A stretch of 22,419 nucleotides of DNA from the NCBI RefSeq assembly GCF_905372525.1, contig NZ_CAJPPN010000040.1, forward strand, positions 1-22,419, read 5' to 3'. This document shows positions 6,427-14,386 of the stretch, piece by piece. Source of the DNA: an uncultured Porphyromonas sp. GTDB lineage: Bacteria > Bacteroidota > Bacteroidia > Bacteroidales > Porphyromonadaceae. The notes beneath the pieces are model-generated. The model was not told the origin of the DNA and ran no database searches. It saw nothing but the letters and a program-made list of their open reading frames with translations. The translations under genes were made by a program, and so were the position numbers. The stretch's first letter is position 1. Each line of letters opens with the position of its first letter.

Positions 6427-7689
6427 CTACAGGCGGTGGCAGAGTACCATGAGGGGGATGGACGGGGAGAGTGTGAGGGCGAAGAGCGTCTGGGCATCGC
6501 TGTCCTTGATGCCGAGCTTAGCACGAAGGGCTTCGGGCGAGAGTGGGAAGTTGCGACACGAGATCTGTGCTGCCCCGAGCTCTCGACCCAGCCGACGAAG
6601 GGTGGAGGAGGCAAAGGGATGGACAGCTCGTACCTCAAATACTCGCCCGGGGAACTCCACTACCCGATGGCTCGAGGTATAGAGATGGGTGCTGGGGTGG
6701 AGAGGCTGCAGAGCGAAGGTCTCCGCTAAGGTCTTGAAGAGCCCCGACTTCATGAGGGCAGCATTCGGCTCATAGAGATAGGTCGAGAGCTCAGTGGCGT
6801 AGCTCGCCGTGAGTTCTCCCTCATGAGCTAGCGCACGGGGCTGTGTGAAGATCTGGGTAGGTCGCTCCGAGCCTAGGAGGTTCGCTGCCGTGATGGTAAC
6901 TGCCCCAGCCTCGGGTATCGCCTCCTCTTGGCTTAGGTCGAGGGATAGCAGGAGCTCCTTCACCTCGCCCCGCACAGCTACGATATGTAGCTCGGTGACG
7001 TAGGGTACGCTCTGCAGGGTATGCGTGATGTCCAGCATCGGGGAGAGCTTGACCAGGAGGCGGGGAAGTGGATAGCCGAGCGAAGCATAGAGCGAGCGTA
7101 GTCTCGGCAGGAGCTCCCGAAGGTCGGGCTCGCAGTCCTCGATGGCATAGACCCTACGGTGCTGGTCTCCGCCCTCCCTACGTGCGGGGTCTAGGTAGAT
7201 AAGGCTCGGGCGGTAACGCTCTAGGAGCTCTGGGAGGAGCTCTAGCGACTCCCCACAGTGCACCTCACTCGGCTGAGTGGGGAGGAGACGAGGGAGGTTG
7301 TAGGCTGCGGCGCTAGCTAGCTCCTCATGACGCTCCACATAGACCCCATGAGCCGCCACCGCCCTCAGAGCTGTGAAGTCTACCCCCATCCCTCCGGTGA
7401 GGTCAAGGAGCTGGTCATCCTCTCGTGCGAAGCGTCTCTTATACTCGGCAGCCTCCTCGCTGGAGCACTGCTCTAGGGCAAGGGAGGAGGGGACGAAGGC
7501 TCCTACCTCCGCCCACCGTGGGAGCCGCCTCGAGAGGGCTACACGAGTGCTTAGCTGGAGGGCGACGAGGGTTCGCTCCTCACGGCTCATCGTCCCCTTG
7601 CCGAGGAGGATACGTTCGGGGCTCGTCGTCTGATACTGCTGGGTGAGGGCGAGGATATGCTCGATCTCGCTCGGGGTGTAGTAGGGCAT
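6427..7689 (-). CDS. PG_1098-type class I SAM methyltransferase with THUMP-like domain
   Basis: From the ATG at 7689 the protein has 420 residues. The frame also offers a start at 7764, but that adds 25 atypical residues and would place the strong hairpin at 7710-7760 inside the coding region, so MPYYTPSEIEH is preferred. An N-terminal helical region (about 1-90) precedes a Rossmann methyltransferase core with the SAM-binding motif LLDLTGGMGVDF (about 94-105), the acidic motif VYVERHEELA, and SLIYLDPARRE (about 162-172) in the position of the catalytic (D/N)PP(Y/F) motif. Behind it come a small ferredoxin-like segment and a C-terminal THUMP-like part (YTSSHRVVEFPGRVFEVRAVHPF...RNFPLSPEALRAKLGIKD). 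This layout is that of P. gingivalis PG_1098. RNA modification is likely from the THUMP-like part; the substrate is unknown. Confidence 0.85.
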   Translation of the reverse strand: MPYYTPSEIEHILALTQQYQTTSPERILLGKGTMSREERTLVALQLSTRVALSRRLPRWAEVGAFVPSSLALEQCSSEEAAEYKRRFAREDDQLLDLTGGMGVDFTALRAVAAHGVYVERHEELASAAAYNLPRLLPTQPSEVHCGESLELLPELLERYRPSLIYLDPARREGGDQHRRVYAIEDCEPDLRELLPRLRSLYASLGYPLPRLLVKLSPMLDITHTLQSVPYVTELHIVAVRGEVKELLLSLDLSQEEAIPEAGAVTITAANLLGSERPTQIFTQPRALAHEGELTASYATELSTYLYEPNAALMKSGLFKTLAETFALQPLHPSTHLYTSSHRVVEFPGRVFEVRAVHPFASSTLRRLGRELGAAQISCRNFPLSPEALRAKLGIKDSDAQTLFALTLSPSIPLMVLCHRL

Positions 7690-7709
7690 CGTGCGGGAGG
7701 GATAGGAAA

Positions 7710-7760
7710 GACCCTCCATCGCTCCCCTGCCTAGCTGTAGGCAGAGCGCGGTGGAGGGTC
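7710..7760 (-). terminator. Terminator of the beta-galactosidase gene
   Basis: A long two-part stem: GACCCTCCATCGC at 7710-7722 pairs with GCGCGGTGGAGGGTC at 7746-7760 with minor mismatches, and an inner CTGCCT/AGGCAG stem continues it. On the minus strand it is followed by TTTCCTATCC. It begins about 15 bp after the galactosidase stop and settles the start of the next gene at 7689. Confidence 0.75.
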
Positions 7761-7775
7761 GCATGAGTTAGGGGC

Positions 7776-10289
7776 TTACTTGATCTGAAGGCGCAGGGTA
7801 GCCGTAGGCAGGCCCTTAGCCGAGACCTGGAGGACAGCCTCACCCGACTGCTCGGAGCTCTGAACGAGGGTCACAAGCTGGCCACTGAAGGCATGGTGAC
7901 GAGGCAGATGGAAGGCATCCAGCGAAGCGGGGTTACCCGAGGCGGCTGCACGGAAGGTAGCAGCACCCGTGACACGGAAGGTCAAGAGGCGGGCATCGTC
8001 TGGGATCAAGTTGCCCTCCTTATCCACCACACGCACCGTCACGAAGGCTATATCTCGTCCGTCCGCCGTGAGGGTCGTGCGGTCAGCTACGAGCTCGAGG
8101 TGATGGGGCTTGCCTGCGGTGCGAATGACCTTCTCCTCGGCTACCTCGCCAGCGTCGTTGTAGGCGACGACCTTGACTTCCCCGGGCTCATACTTCGTAT
8201 CCATCCACATCAGGCGGTAACGCTTCTGACGGGTGAAGTTCTTGAAGCTCTCTTCATTCTCCGTAGCGTCGATCGTGACGGAGCGATCCTTGCGCTGACG
8301 CCCCTGACTCTTGCCGTTGATGAAGAGCTCCGCCTCGGGGTAGCTCGTATAGACGAAGATGGGGGTCACCTCACCTACTCGGTTAGGCCAAGTCCAGTGG
8401 GGCAGGATGTGCAGCGTGGGCGAAGTCTTGTTCCAGTGGCTACGATAGAGATAGAAGCGATCCTTGGGGATACCCGCTAGGTCCACCGCACCGAAGAGCG
8501 AGGAGTGGCTGGGCCAGTCGCTGTAGTAGGGTGTGGGCTCACCGAGGTAGTCGATCCCCGTCCAGATGAACTCACCCATGCTCCAGCTGTAGTCGTCCTG
8601 GCGGATGAAGTCGTCCTCGGGGAGGTTGCTCCACCCGCAGTGCTCGACATCGTAGCTAGAGGACTGATGGTCGGGGTACTTGGCCATGGACTTGCGTACG
8701 ACGGGGAACTTGTATACACCTCGTGAGCTAACCGTAGAGCAGGTCTCGGAGCCGAGGAGGAAGCCCTGTGGGAGGACACGATGCGCCGTATCGTAGAGGA
8801 AGGGACGATAGTTGAAGCCCGGTATATCGAGCGTAGCTGCCATACCGGTCTTGAGCACTGCCTTGGGGTTATCCATCCCGTTGGTGACGGGGCGAGTGGG
8901 ATCCTCTCTGTGGCAGATTTGCTGGAGGCGGTAGGCGAGCTTAGCACCCTCGGCAGAGGGCTGCTCGGGGACTTCGTTCCCGATACTCCACATGATGACG
9001 GAGGGACTGTTGCGGAACTGGTGGATGAGGTTCACCAGGTCACGCTCATGCCACTCGTTGAAGTCTAGGTTGTAGCCATTGGGCACCTTGGGCTGAGCCC
9101 AGGAGTCGAAGCTCTCGGCCATCAGCAGCATCCCCATCTCGTCACATAGACGGACGAACTCGGGGGCAGGCATATTATGCGAGGTACGGATAGCATTGAC
9201 ACCCATATCCTGCATCAGACGTATCTGACGGCGCATAGCAGCTTCGTTCACAGCAGCACCGAGGGGACCTAGGTCGTGGTGCAGACAAGCACCCTGGAAC
9301 TTGATCTTGCGTCCGTTGAGGTAGAAGCCATCGCCAGCCTTCAGTTCGATCGAGCGTATCCCGAAGGTCGTGGTGTCGCGGTCGAGTACACGTCCGCCAT
9401 CGCTTAGCTCGACGACATACTTGTAGAGGTGAGGCTGGTCGATGTCCCAGAGCTGGGGGCTCTGGAGCTCGAAGCCCGTATGGCAGAGGTGTTCAGCACT
9501 AGAGCTCTGGATCTCCTCTTCGCACTGTGCGACGACCTTGCCAGCAGGGGAGAGGAGCTGGGTCGTCACCTGCAGAGGACGGCCAGCGAGCGAGCTCATC
9601 CCTGCGATGCGTGTACGGACATCCACATAGGCGTGGCTTGCCTTGGCTGTGGGGGTCTGGATCTGTGTGCCCCAGAGAGGGACGTAGACGGGGGAGGTGA
9701 TGGTGAGGTACACGTTGCGATAGAGCCCTGCACCAGGGTACCAGCGGCTGCTCTCATGCTTGTTCTCCAGACGGACGGCGAGCGTATTAGCCTCTCCTGG
9801 GCGCACGAAGGAGGTGATATCGAAGGCGAAGGTATTGTAGCCATAGGGCCAGTAGCCGACCTCCTTACCGTTGACATAGACACGGGCATGGCTCATCGCC
9901 CCATCGAAGCGGAGGAATACACGGCGATCGCCTAGATCGCTGGGGATCTCAAGGCTGCGGCGATACCAGCCTGCGCCCACGAAGGGAAGGCCTCCCGTAC
10001 GGCCAGCATGCTCCATCGCTTCCTTCTGCCCATCCTGAGCGATGGCCAGATGCTGCTTGTCATTGTCGAAGCTGAAGGGGCCGTAGATCGCCCAGTCATG
10101 AGGGACGACGACACGGCTCCACTTGCTGTCGTTGTAGCCCTCGGTGGAGGCCTTCGGGTCATCTACTCGGGTAAATCGCCATCCCTTCTCCAGACGCTCT
10201 ACCGTGCGCTGGCCCGAGAGGGGTAGACTAAGGAAGGGTAGGCTAAGGGCACTGCCCAGCGTGAGGGCCGATGCGACTAGTCTCTTCAT
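7776..10289 (-). CDS. Secreted GH2 beta-galactosidase-type glycoside hydrolase
   Basis: 837 residues from the ATG at 10289 (an upstream TTG at 10298 only adds MLP). A signal peptide is clear: MKRL then a hydrophobic run and a small-residue cleavage region near SLPLSGQ. Then a GH2 sugar-binding jelly roll (about 30-205; VVPHDWAIYGPF, RVYVNGKEVGYWPYGYNTF, WYPGAGLYRNVYL), an Ig-like domain (about 210-315), and the TIM barrel (about 318-615) with RTSHNMPAPEF and the acid/base motif MWSIGNE (Glu439). The likely nucleophile is Glu515 in LLGSETCST. Next is a DUF4982-like domain (about 635-710) and a C-terminal Ig/invasin-like domain (about 735-837). Family members remove terminal beta-galactosides from host or dietary glycans in the periplasm or at the surface. 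It has its own promoter (10366-10373) and terminator. Substrate linkage is not predictable. Confidence 0.93.
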   Translation of the reverse strand: MKRLVASALTLGSALSLPFLSLPLSGQRTVERLEKGWRFTRVDDPKASTEGYNDSKWSRVVVPHDWAIYGPFSFDNDKQHLAIAQDGQKEAMEHAGRTGGLPFVGAGWYRRSLEIPSDLGDRRVFLRFDGAMSHARVYVNGKEVGYWPYGYNTFAFDITSFVRPGEANTLAVRLENKHESSRWYPGAGLYRNVYLTITSPVYVPLWGTQIQTPTAKASHAYVDVRTRIAGMSSLAGRPLQVTTQLLSPAGKVVAQCEEEIQSSSAEHLCHTGFELQSPQLWDIDQPHLYKYVVELSDGGRVLDRDTTTFGIRSIELKAGDGFYLNGRKIKFQGACLHHDLGPLGAAVNEAAMRRQIRLMQDMGVNAIRTSHNMPAPEFVRLCDEMGMLLMAESFDSWAQPKVPNGYNLDFNEWHERDLVNLIHQFRNSPSVIMWSIGNEVPEQPSAEGAKLAYRLQQICHREDPTRPVTNGMDNPKAVLKTGMAATLDIPGFNYRPFLYDTAHRVLPQGFLLGSETCSTVSSRGVYKFPVVRKSMAKYPDHQSSSYDVEHCGWSNLPEDDFIRQDDYSWSMGEFIWTGIDYLGEPTPYYSDWPSHSSLFGAVDLAGIPKDRFYLYRSHWNKTSPTLHILPHWTWPNRVGEVTPIFVYTSYPEAELFINGKSQGRQRKDRSVTIDATENEESFKNFTRQKRYRLMWMDTKYEPGEVKVVAYNDAGEVAEEKVIRTAGKPHHLELVADRTTLTADGRDIAFVTVRVVDKEGNLIPDDARLLTFRVTGAATFRAAASGNPASLDAFHLPRHHAFSGQLVTLVQSSEQSGEAVLQVSAKGLPTATLRLQIK

Positions 10290-10330
10290 AGGAAGCAAAA
10301 TCTATATTTGGGTGTACTATACATCTACAT

Positions 10331-10363
10331 CAGTAGAGCCCCCTTAGGCGAGGGGCTCTGCTG
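10331..10363 (-). promoter_or_regulatory. 5' leader hairpin of the beta-galactosidase transcript
   Basis: Arms of about 12 bp (CAGTAGAGCCCC at 10331-10342 with GGGGCTCTGCTG at 10352-10363, one mismatch). With the -7 box at 10366-10373 the transcript would start about here, so the mRNA would begin with this stem, leaving about 40 unpaired bases before the ATG. It may protect the 5' end; a terminator role is less likely as no T-tract follows. Confidence 0.5.
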
Positions 10364-10365
10364 GT

Positions 10366-10373
10366 CAAAGATA
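10366..10373 (-). promoter_or_regulatory. -7 box (TATCTTTG) of the beta-galactosidase gene
   Basis: Exact TAnnTTTG on the minus strand, 77 bp before the ATG at 10289. No clear -33 TTTG. The end of MITE copy 2 is 43 bp upstream and its palindrome array begins 170 bp upstream. Confidence 0.6.
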
Positions 10374-10415
10374 CGAAAACACCCGTAGACCACAGCCCCC
10401 CATCCTCCCACACAG

Positions 10416-10767
10416 CAGGGCTGACGCATGAAATCACTATAGTGCGAGGGCAAGGTCGTGGGGGAGTATACGCCGAAGGGTAGAAGTATCTATGTTCTAG
10501 TCTAGATATGCCCAGCGTATACCTCCTACCTAGGAGGCATGAGTATACACGTGTGTACACAACAGTATACCCACGTGTACACAACAGTATACACGCGTGT
10601 ACACAAGTGCGCTCTAAGTATCTTCTCTGTAGGGCTCGCTTGTAGGTCTATTCCTTGGGGATAATACCTAGGATCTCTAAGGGTGGGCTAGGACTCTCTG
10701 GGATATGAAACAATACCCCCGAAGATCCAAAGGCAGGAGTGTGTGAGCGAGATCATGCGTCGGCCCT
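10416..10767 (+). mobile_element. MITE-like element, copy 2
   Basis: A non-coding 352 bp element with terminal inverted repeats AGGGCTGACGCATGAAATC (from 10417) and AGGGCCGACGCATGATCTC (reverse complement of the other end, to 10767). Flanks show an imperfect 12 bp direct repeat (CCTCCCACACAG at 10404-10415, CCCCCTACACAG at 10768-10779), a possible target-site duplication different from that of copy 1. Inside are a CCTCCT/AGGAGG-like stem (about 10522-10537), three 22 bp-spaced palindromes, and a conserved downstream block starting GCTCTAAGTATCTTCTCTGT. Copy 1 is its reverse complement; copy 3 is a diverged copy in the same orientation. No transposase gene. Confidence 0.75.
10543..10604. repeat. 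Triple palindrome array (3 x 18 bp at 22 bp period), copy 2
   Basis: Units start at 10543 (GTATACACGTGTGTACAC), 10565 (GTATACCCACGTGTACAC) and 10587 (GTATACACGCGTGTACAC), separated by the tetranucleotide AACA both times. Same geometry as copies 1 and 3. Confidence 0.87.
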
Positions 10768-10898
10768 CCCCCTACACAGCCCCCACCGCCCGAGGTAGTC
10801 CATCGAGACACCACTCCACCCTACTCTAACCGCCTCTGTATCGGGCACTACGAGAGAGCGCTAGAGGACATACCGAGAGCGTGACATAGGACATATAA

Positions 10899-10939
10899 TG
10901 TTCGCCCCCATCACCTATGTAAGGTGACAGGGGCGAACA
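10899..10939. repeat. GC-rich hairpin repeat, copy B
   Basis: An 18 bp stem with two mismatches (10899-10916 with 10922-10939; TGTTCGCCCC paired with GGGGCGAACA, TCACCT with AGGTGA) and a 5-base loop. It matches the hairpin at 1454-1486 in opposite orientation. It lies about 130 bp beyond the end of MITE copy 2, on the ldhA side. Confidence 0.6.
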
Positions 10940-10954
10940 TACTGAGTCCTCTCC

Positions 10955-11014
10955 TAGGCTCTCGATAGCATCGTGAGGGAGCTCTCGAGATCCTCACGAC
11001 AGCCCTAGAGCTGA
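10955..11014 (-). terminator. Possible ldhA terminator
   Basis: An interrupted stem: CTAGG-CT near 10955 with AGCCCTAG near 11010, and CGTGAGG (10972-10978) with CCTCACG (10992-10998). It follows the ldhA stop by about 30 bp. No T-tract, so this is a weak call. Confidence 0.35.
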
Positions 11015-11041
11015 AGGGGCGAGGGATGGACGTGGGAAGGC

Positions 11042-12046
11042 CTACTCGTGGACTGCGTTGAGGAGCGTACGTCCCTCCACGAAGTCACGGACATTGGAGA
11101 GGGTCGTGTGGGCGATATTCTGCGTCGCCTCGGCGGTGAAGAAGGCCTGATGGGAGGTCATGATGACGTTGTTGAAGGAGAGCAGGCGAGCCAGCGTATC
11201 ATCGTCGATGATCTTGTCGCTCTTGTCCTTGTAGAAGTAAGGCTCTTCCTCCTCATACACGTCTAGGCCTGCGAAGCCGACCTGCTTTGTCTTGAGCCCT
11301 TCGATAAGGTCCTCGGAGTGGATGAGCCTACCACGACCCGTATTGATGATCATCACTCCACGCTTCATCTTGGCGATGCTCTCCCGATTGATGATATACT
11401 CGGTCTCAGGGGTGAGGGGACAGTGTAGGGAGATGATGTCGGAGGCTGCATAGAGCTCGTCGAGGGTAACGTAGCGTACATCGTTGGCTTCGGCGAAGGC
11501 TTGGTCGGGGTAAAGGTCGTAGGCGAGGATCTTCATCCCGAAGCCTCGGAGGATGCCGATGAGCACCTTGGCGATCTTACCCGTGCCGATGACCCCGAGG
11601 GTCTTGCCGTACATATCGAAGCCCATGAGGCCGTTGAGCGAGAAGTTCCCGTCACGTGTACGCCAGGAGGCACGCTGTATCTTGCGGTTGAGCGAGAGCA
11701 TGAGCGCCACAGCGTATTCGGCTACGGCGTGGGGGGAATAGGCGGGGACACGCACGACGGCGATACCCGCACGCTGAGCGGCTGCGATATCGACGTTGTT
11801 GTAGCCCGCACAGCGCAGGGCGATCAGACGCACCCCGTTGTCCTTGAGGTGCTGGATGAGCTCTGCGTCTACGTCGTCATTGACGAAGATACAGACGACC
11901 TCCACACCCTGGGTGAGGCTGACGTTATTGAGGCTAAGGTTGCCCGTATAGTACTTGATATCGAAGCCGTACTGCTCGTTGACCTCCCGGAAGGTCGCCT
12001 TGTCGTAGGGCATCGTACCGAAGAAGGCTATGCTTACTTGTGACAT
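11042..12046 (-). CDS. ldhA: D-lactate dehydrogenase (D-2-hydroxyacid dehydrogenase family)
   Basis: 334 residues, normal for fermentative D-LDH. The start MSQVSIAFFGTMPYDKATF is the typical LdhA N-terminus. The NAD-binding Rossmann motif GVIGTGKIAK is at 151-160, with the acidic residue of YDLYP (Asp177) closing the beta-2 strand as expected for NAD rather than NADP. Catalytic residues: Arg238 in NTGRG, Glu265 in GLDVYEEE, His299 in TSHQAFFT. It reduces pyruvate to D-lactate in the cytoplasm, reoxidising NADH during anaerobic growth. It is transcribed alone: a promoter box lies at 12104-12111, and structured DNA follows the stop. Other 2-hydroxyacid dehydrogenases are possible, but the N-terminus and the EEEEPYFYKD segment match LdhA best. 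Confidence 0.94.
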   Translation of the reverse strand: MSQVSIAFFGTMPYDKATFREVNEQYGFDIKYYTGNLSLNNVSLTQGVEVVCIFVNDDVDAELIQHLKDNGVRLIALRCAGYNNVDIAAAQRAGIAVVRVPAYSPHAVAEYAVALMLSLNRKIQRASWRTRDGNFSLNGLMGFDMYGKTLGVIGTGKIAKVLIGILRGFGMKILAYDLYPDQAFAEANDVRYVTLDELYAASDIISLHCPLTPETEYIINRESIAKMKRGVMIINTGRGRLIHSEDLIEGLKTKQVGFAGLDVYEEEEPYFYKDKSDKIIDDDTLARLLSFNNVIMTSHQAFFTAEATQNIAHTTLSNVRDFVEGRTLLNAVHE

Positions 12047-12103
12047 TATTGTTACTAATTACCTGTCTATAAAACTTGTTTTGGGTCTTCTTTTTCGTAT
12101 GCA

Positions 12104-12111
12104 CAAAGGTA
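12104..12111 (-). promoter_or_regulatory. -7 box (TACCTTTG) of ldhA
   Basis: Exact TAnnTTTG on the minus strand, 58 bp before the ldhA ATG. A CTTG at 12124-12127 is a poorly spaced -33 candidate. ACAATTGT at 12113-12120, just upstream of the box, is a perfect 8 bp palindrome and might be a regulator site. Confidence 0.55.
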
Positions 12112-12170
12112 CGACAATTGTGCCAAGTGACACGTATAGACGTCCACATCCCCCCTACCTCACCCCAGCA

Positions 12171-12220
12171 TAGAGCGAAGGACTGCCCTCAGCCGCTGCC
12201 GAGGGTAGCCCTTCGCTCTA
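12171..12220 (-). terminator. Terminator hairpin downstream of dcp
   Basis: A 20 bp stem (12171-12190 with 12201-12220) with one mismatch and one G-U pair, and a 10-base loop. It lies about 25 bp past the dcp stop and upstream of the ldhA promoter. No T-tract. Confidence 0.6.
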
Positions 12221-12244
12221 TCTCTAGGGTCAGAGAGCTGAGCC

Positions 12245-14359
12245 CTATTTGTCTAGTCCACGAGCTCGGATCAAGCTACGCATATCGGGCTCTGTGAGTC
12301 CGGTGAAGGCGGTGAAGAGCTCCTTCACAGGACGAGAGTTACCACGAGAGAGGACGAGCTCACGCAGACGCTGACCATTCTCAGCCGTCATCCCCCCATG
12401 GGCGACAAACCAGTCGAAGATATTGCTCTCCAGCACCTGTGTCCACAGATAGGAGTAGTAACCCGCTGCATAGCCACCCCCAAAGACATGGAGGAAGTAA
12501 GGTGAGCGATAGCGTGGAGGTACCTGCGTGGAGTAGATCCCGAGCTTGTTCAGAGCCTTCTGCTCAAAGGCTGCTACATCCGTGACCTTCTCCCCAGCAG
12601 GCAGAGTGTTCCAGGCCATATCGATGGTGACGGCACCGAGGTTCTCACCTAGGGAGTAGGCTTGGTTGAAGAGCGCAGAGGCCTTGAGCTTGTCGATCAG
12701 TGCCTGAGGCATGGGTTCACCCGTCTGGTAGTGGCGAGCATAGTTGCGTAGGACAATGGAGTCCGTCATCCAGTGCTCATTGAACTGCGAGGGCATCTCT
12801 ACGAAGTCACGTGGCGTCTGCGTCCCCGAGATACTCTCGTAGCGCTGTGCTGCGAAGAAGCCGTGCAGGGCATGCCCGAACTCGTGGAAGAGCGTCTCGA
12901 CATTGTCCGACGTCAGGAAGGCAGGCGCCCCGGGAGCGGGTGCGGGGAAGTTGCAGACGTTGTAGATGACCGGCTTGCGTCCAAAGAGGAAGCTCTGCTG
13001 GATGAAGTTCTCCATCCACGCTCCACCATTCTTGGTAGGACGGCGGAAGTAGTCGGTATAGAAGAGGGCTAGCGAGGAGCCATCCCGATCGATTACCTCA
13101 TAGACCTTCACCCCATCAGCATAGACGGGGATATCGGTGCGGGGCTTGAAGGTCAGGCCGTAGAGCTTATTCGCAGCGAAGAAAACCCCGTTCTTCAGCA
13201 CACTGTCGAGTACGAAGTAGGGCTTGAGGTCATTCTCGTTGAGGTCAAACTTCTGCTTCTTCAGTCGCTCAGCATAGTAGTCCCAGTCCCAAGCCTCGAG
13301 CTTGAAGTCCTTCCCCTCGGTCTTCTGTGCAAAAGCCGTCAGCTCGGCTGCATCAGCCTGCACCTTCTTGCGGTAGGCAGGAGCGATCCCCTCGATGAGG
13401 CGATAGACGGCGGCTGGCTCACCTGCCATCTGGTCACTGAGCACCCAGGCTGCGAAGGTGGGGTAGCCGAGGAGCTTGGCCTTGTCGGCTCGTAGCTCGG
13501 CGATACGGGTAAGGGTTGGCTCGGTGTTGTTCGGATCATTGGGGCGAGAGGCACGAGTGAGCGAAGCCTCTAGGAGACGACGACGCACATCTCTATTATT
13601 GAGCTCAGCGATATAGGCTGGGCGAGTCGTATTGGAGATCTCGAGGAGATACTTACCCTTCTGTCCACGCTCCTCGGCGAGCTTGGCCGCACGGTCTATA
13701 TTCTCCTGCGATAGGCCATCGAGCTCCTTAGCATCGGTGATGAGCAGGGCAGCGGCATTGGTTGCATCCCGTACCTGATTGACGAACTTCGTCTCCAGCA
13801 CCGAGAGCTCCCCGTTGATCTTGGAGAGCGAGTCCTTGCTGGCGGGCGAGAGGAGTGCACCCTCGTGGACGAACTGCTGGTAGAGTACCTCCGTGAGGCG
13901 TAGGTCTTCGTCCTTGAGCTGGGTATCAGTATCGTGTACGGCCTTGACACGAGCGAAGAGCTTGTCGTTGAGCATCAGCGCATCGCTGTGGGCAGAGAGG
14001 AGCGGGGTGGCTTCCTCCTCTACCTTGCGGAGCTCATCGGTACCATTGGCTGCGGAGAGTGCAGAGAGCAGAGCCGAGGTACGGGTGAGCAGTCGGCCAG
14101 ACTTCTCGAAGGCTAGGATCGTGTTCTCGAAGGTCGGAGCCTCGGGATTATTGACGATGCTGTCGATCTCAGCAGACTGCTCTGCTATGCCCTGCTTGAG
14201 GGCCGGGAGGAAGTGCTCGGGCTTGATACGATCGAATGCAGGAGCATAGAAGTCGAGCGTACTCTCGACGAGGAGAGGATTGTCCGTAGAGGACTGGCTG
14301 TGGCAAGCGGTAAGCATAGCGAGAAGACCGAATGCGAGGATGAGACTTTTTGCTTTCAT
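12245..14359 (-). CDS. dcp: M3 family peptidyl-dipeptidase Dcp, lipoprotein
   Basis: 704 residues. The N-terminus is a lipoprotein signal peptide, MKAKSLILAFGLLAMLTAC, with lipobox LTAC and Cys19 as the expected lipidated residue, so the enzyme is predicted to sit in the periplasm or envelope. The long alpha-helical M3 domain carries the zinc motif HEFGH (492-496, in TLFHEFGHALHG) and the third ligand Glu521 in DFVEMPSQFNEHW. The C-terminal GGGYAAGYYSYLWTQVLESNIFDWF is typical of Dcp. Family members release dipeptides from the C-terminus of oligopeptides, fitting an amino-acid-fermenting lifestyle. It starts 27 bp after the nicotinamidase stop on the same strand, so the two are probably one operon. 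Oligopeptidase A is the main alternative, but it is cytoplasmic and lacks a lipobox. Confidence 0.95.
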   Translation of the reverse strand: MKAKSLILAFGLLAMLTACHSQSSTDNPLLVESTLDFYAPAFDRIKPEHFLPALKQGIAEQSAEIDSIVNNPEAPTFENTILAFEKSGRLLTRTSALLSALSAANGTDELRKVEEEATPLLSAHSDALMLNDKLFARVKAVHDTDTQLKDEDLRLTEVLYQQFVHEGALLSPASKDSLSKINGELSVLETKFVNQVRDATNAAALLITDAKELDGLSQENIDRAAKLAEERGQKGKYLLEISNTTRPAYIAELNNRDVRRRLLEASLTRASRPNDPNNTEPTLTRIAELRADKAKLLGYPTFAAWVLSDQMAGEPAAVYRLIEGIAPAYRKKVQADAAELTAFAQKTEGKDFKLEAWDWDYYAERLKKQKFDLNENDLKPYFVLDSVLKNGVFFAANKLYGLTFKPRTDIPVYADGVKVYEVIDRDGSSLALFYTDYFRRPTKNGGAWMENFIQQSFLFGRKPVIYNVCNFPAPAPGAPAFLTSDNVETLFHEFGHALHGFFAAQRYESISGTQTPRDFVEMPSQFNEHWMTDSIVLRNYARHYQTGEPMPQALIDKLKASALFNQAYSLGENLGAVTIDMAWNTLPAGEKVTDVAAFEQKALNKLGIYSTQVPPRYRSPYFLHVFGGGYAAGYYSYLWTQVLESNIFDWFVAHGGMTAENGQRLRELVLSRGNSRPVKELFTAFTGLTEPDMRSLIRARGLDK

Positions 14360-14386
14360 TGGGATAGCGAATGACTAGTGATGGGA

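Noticed and set aside
11501..12043. 180-residue plus-strand frame opposite ldhA
   Set aside because: Antisense shadow; the minus-strand frame has all D-LDH catalytic residues.
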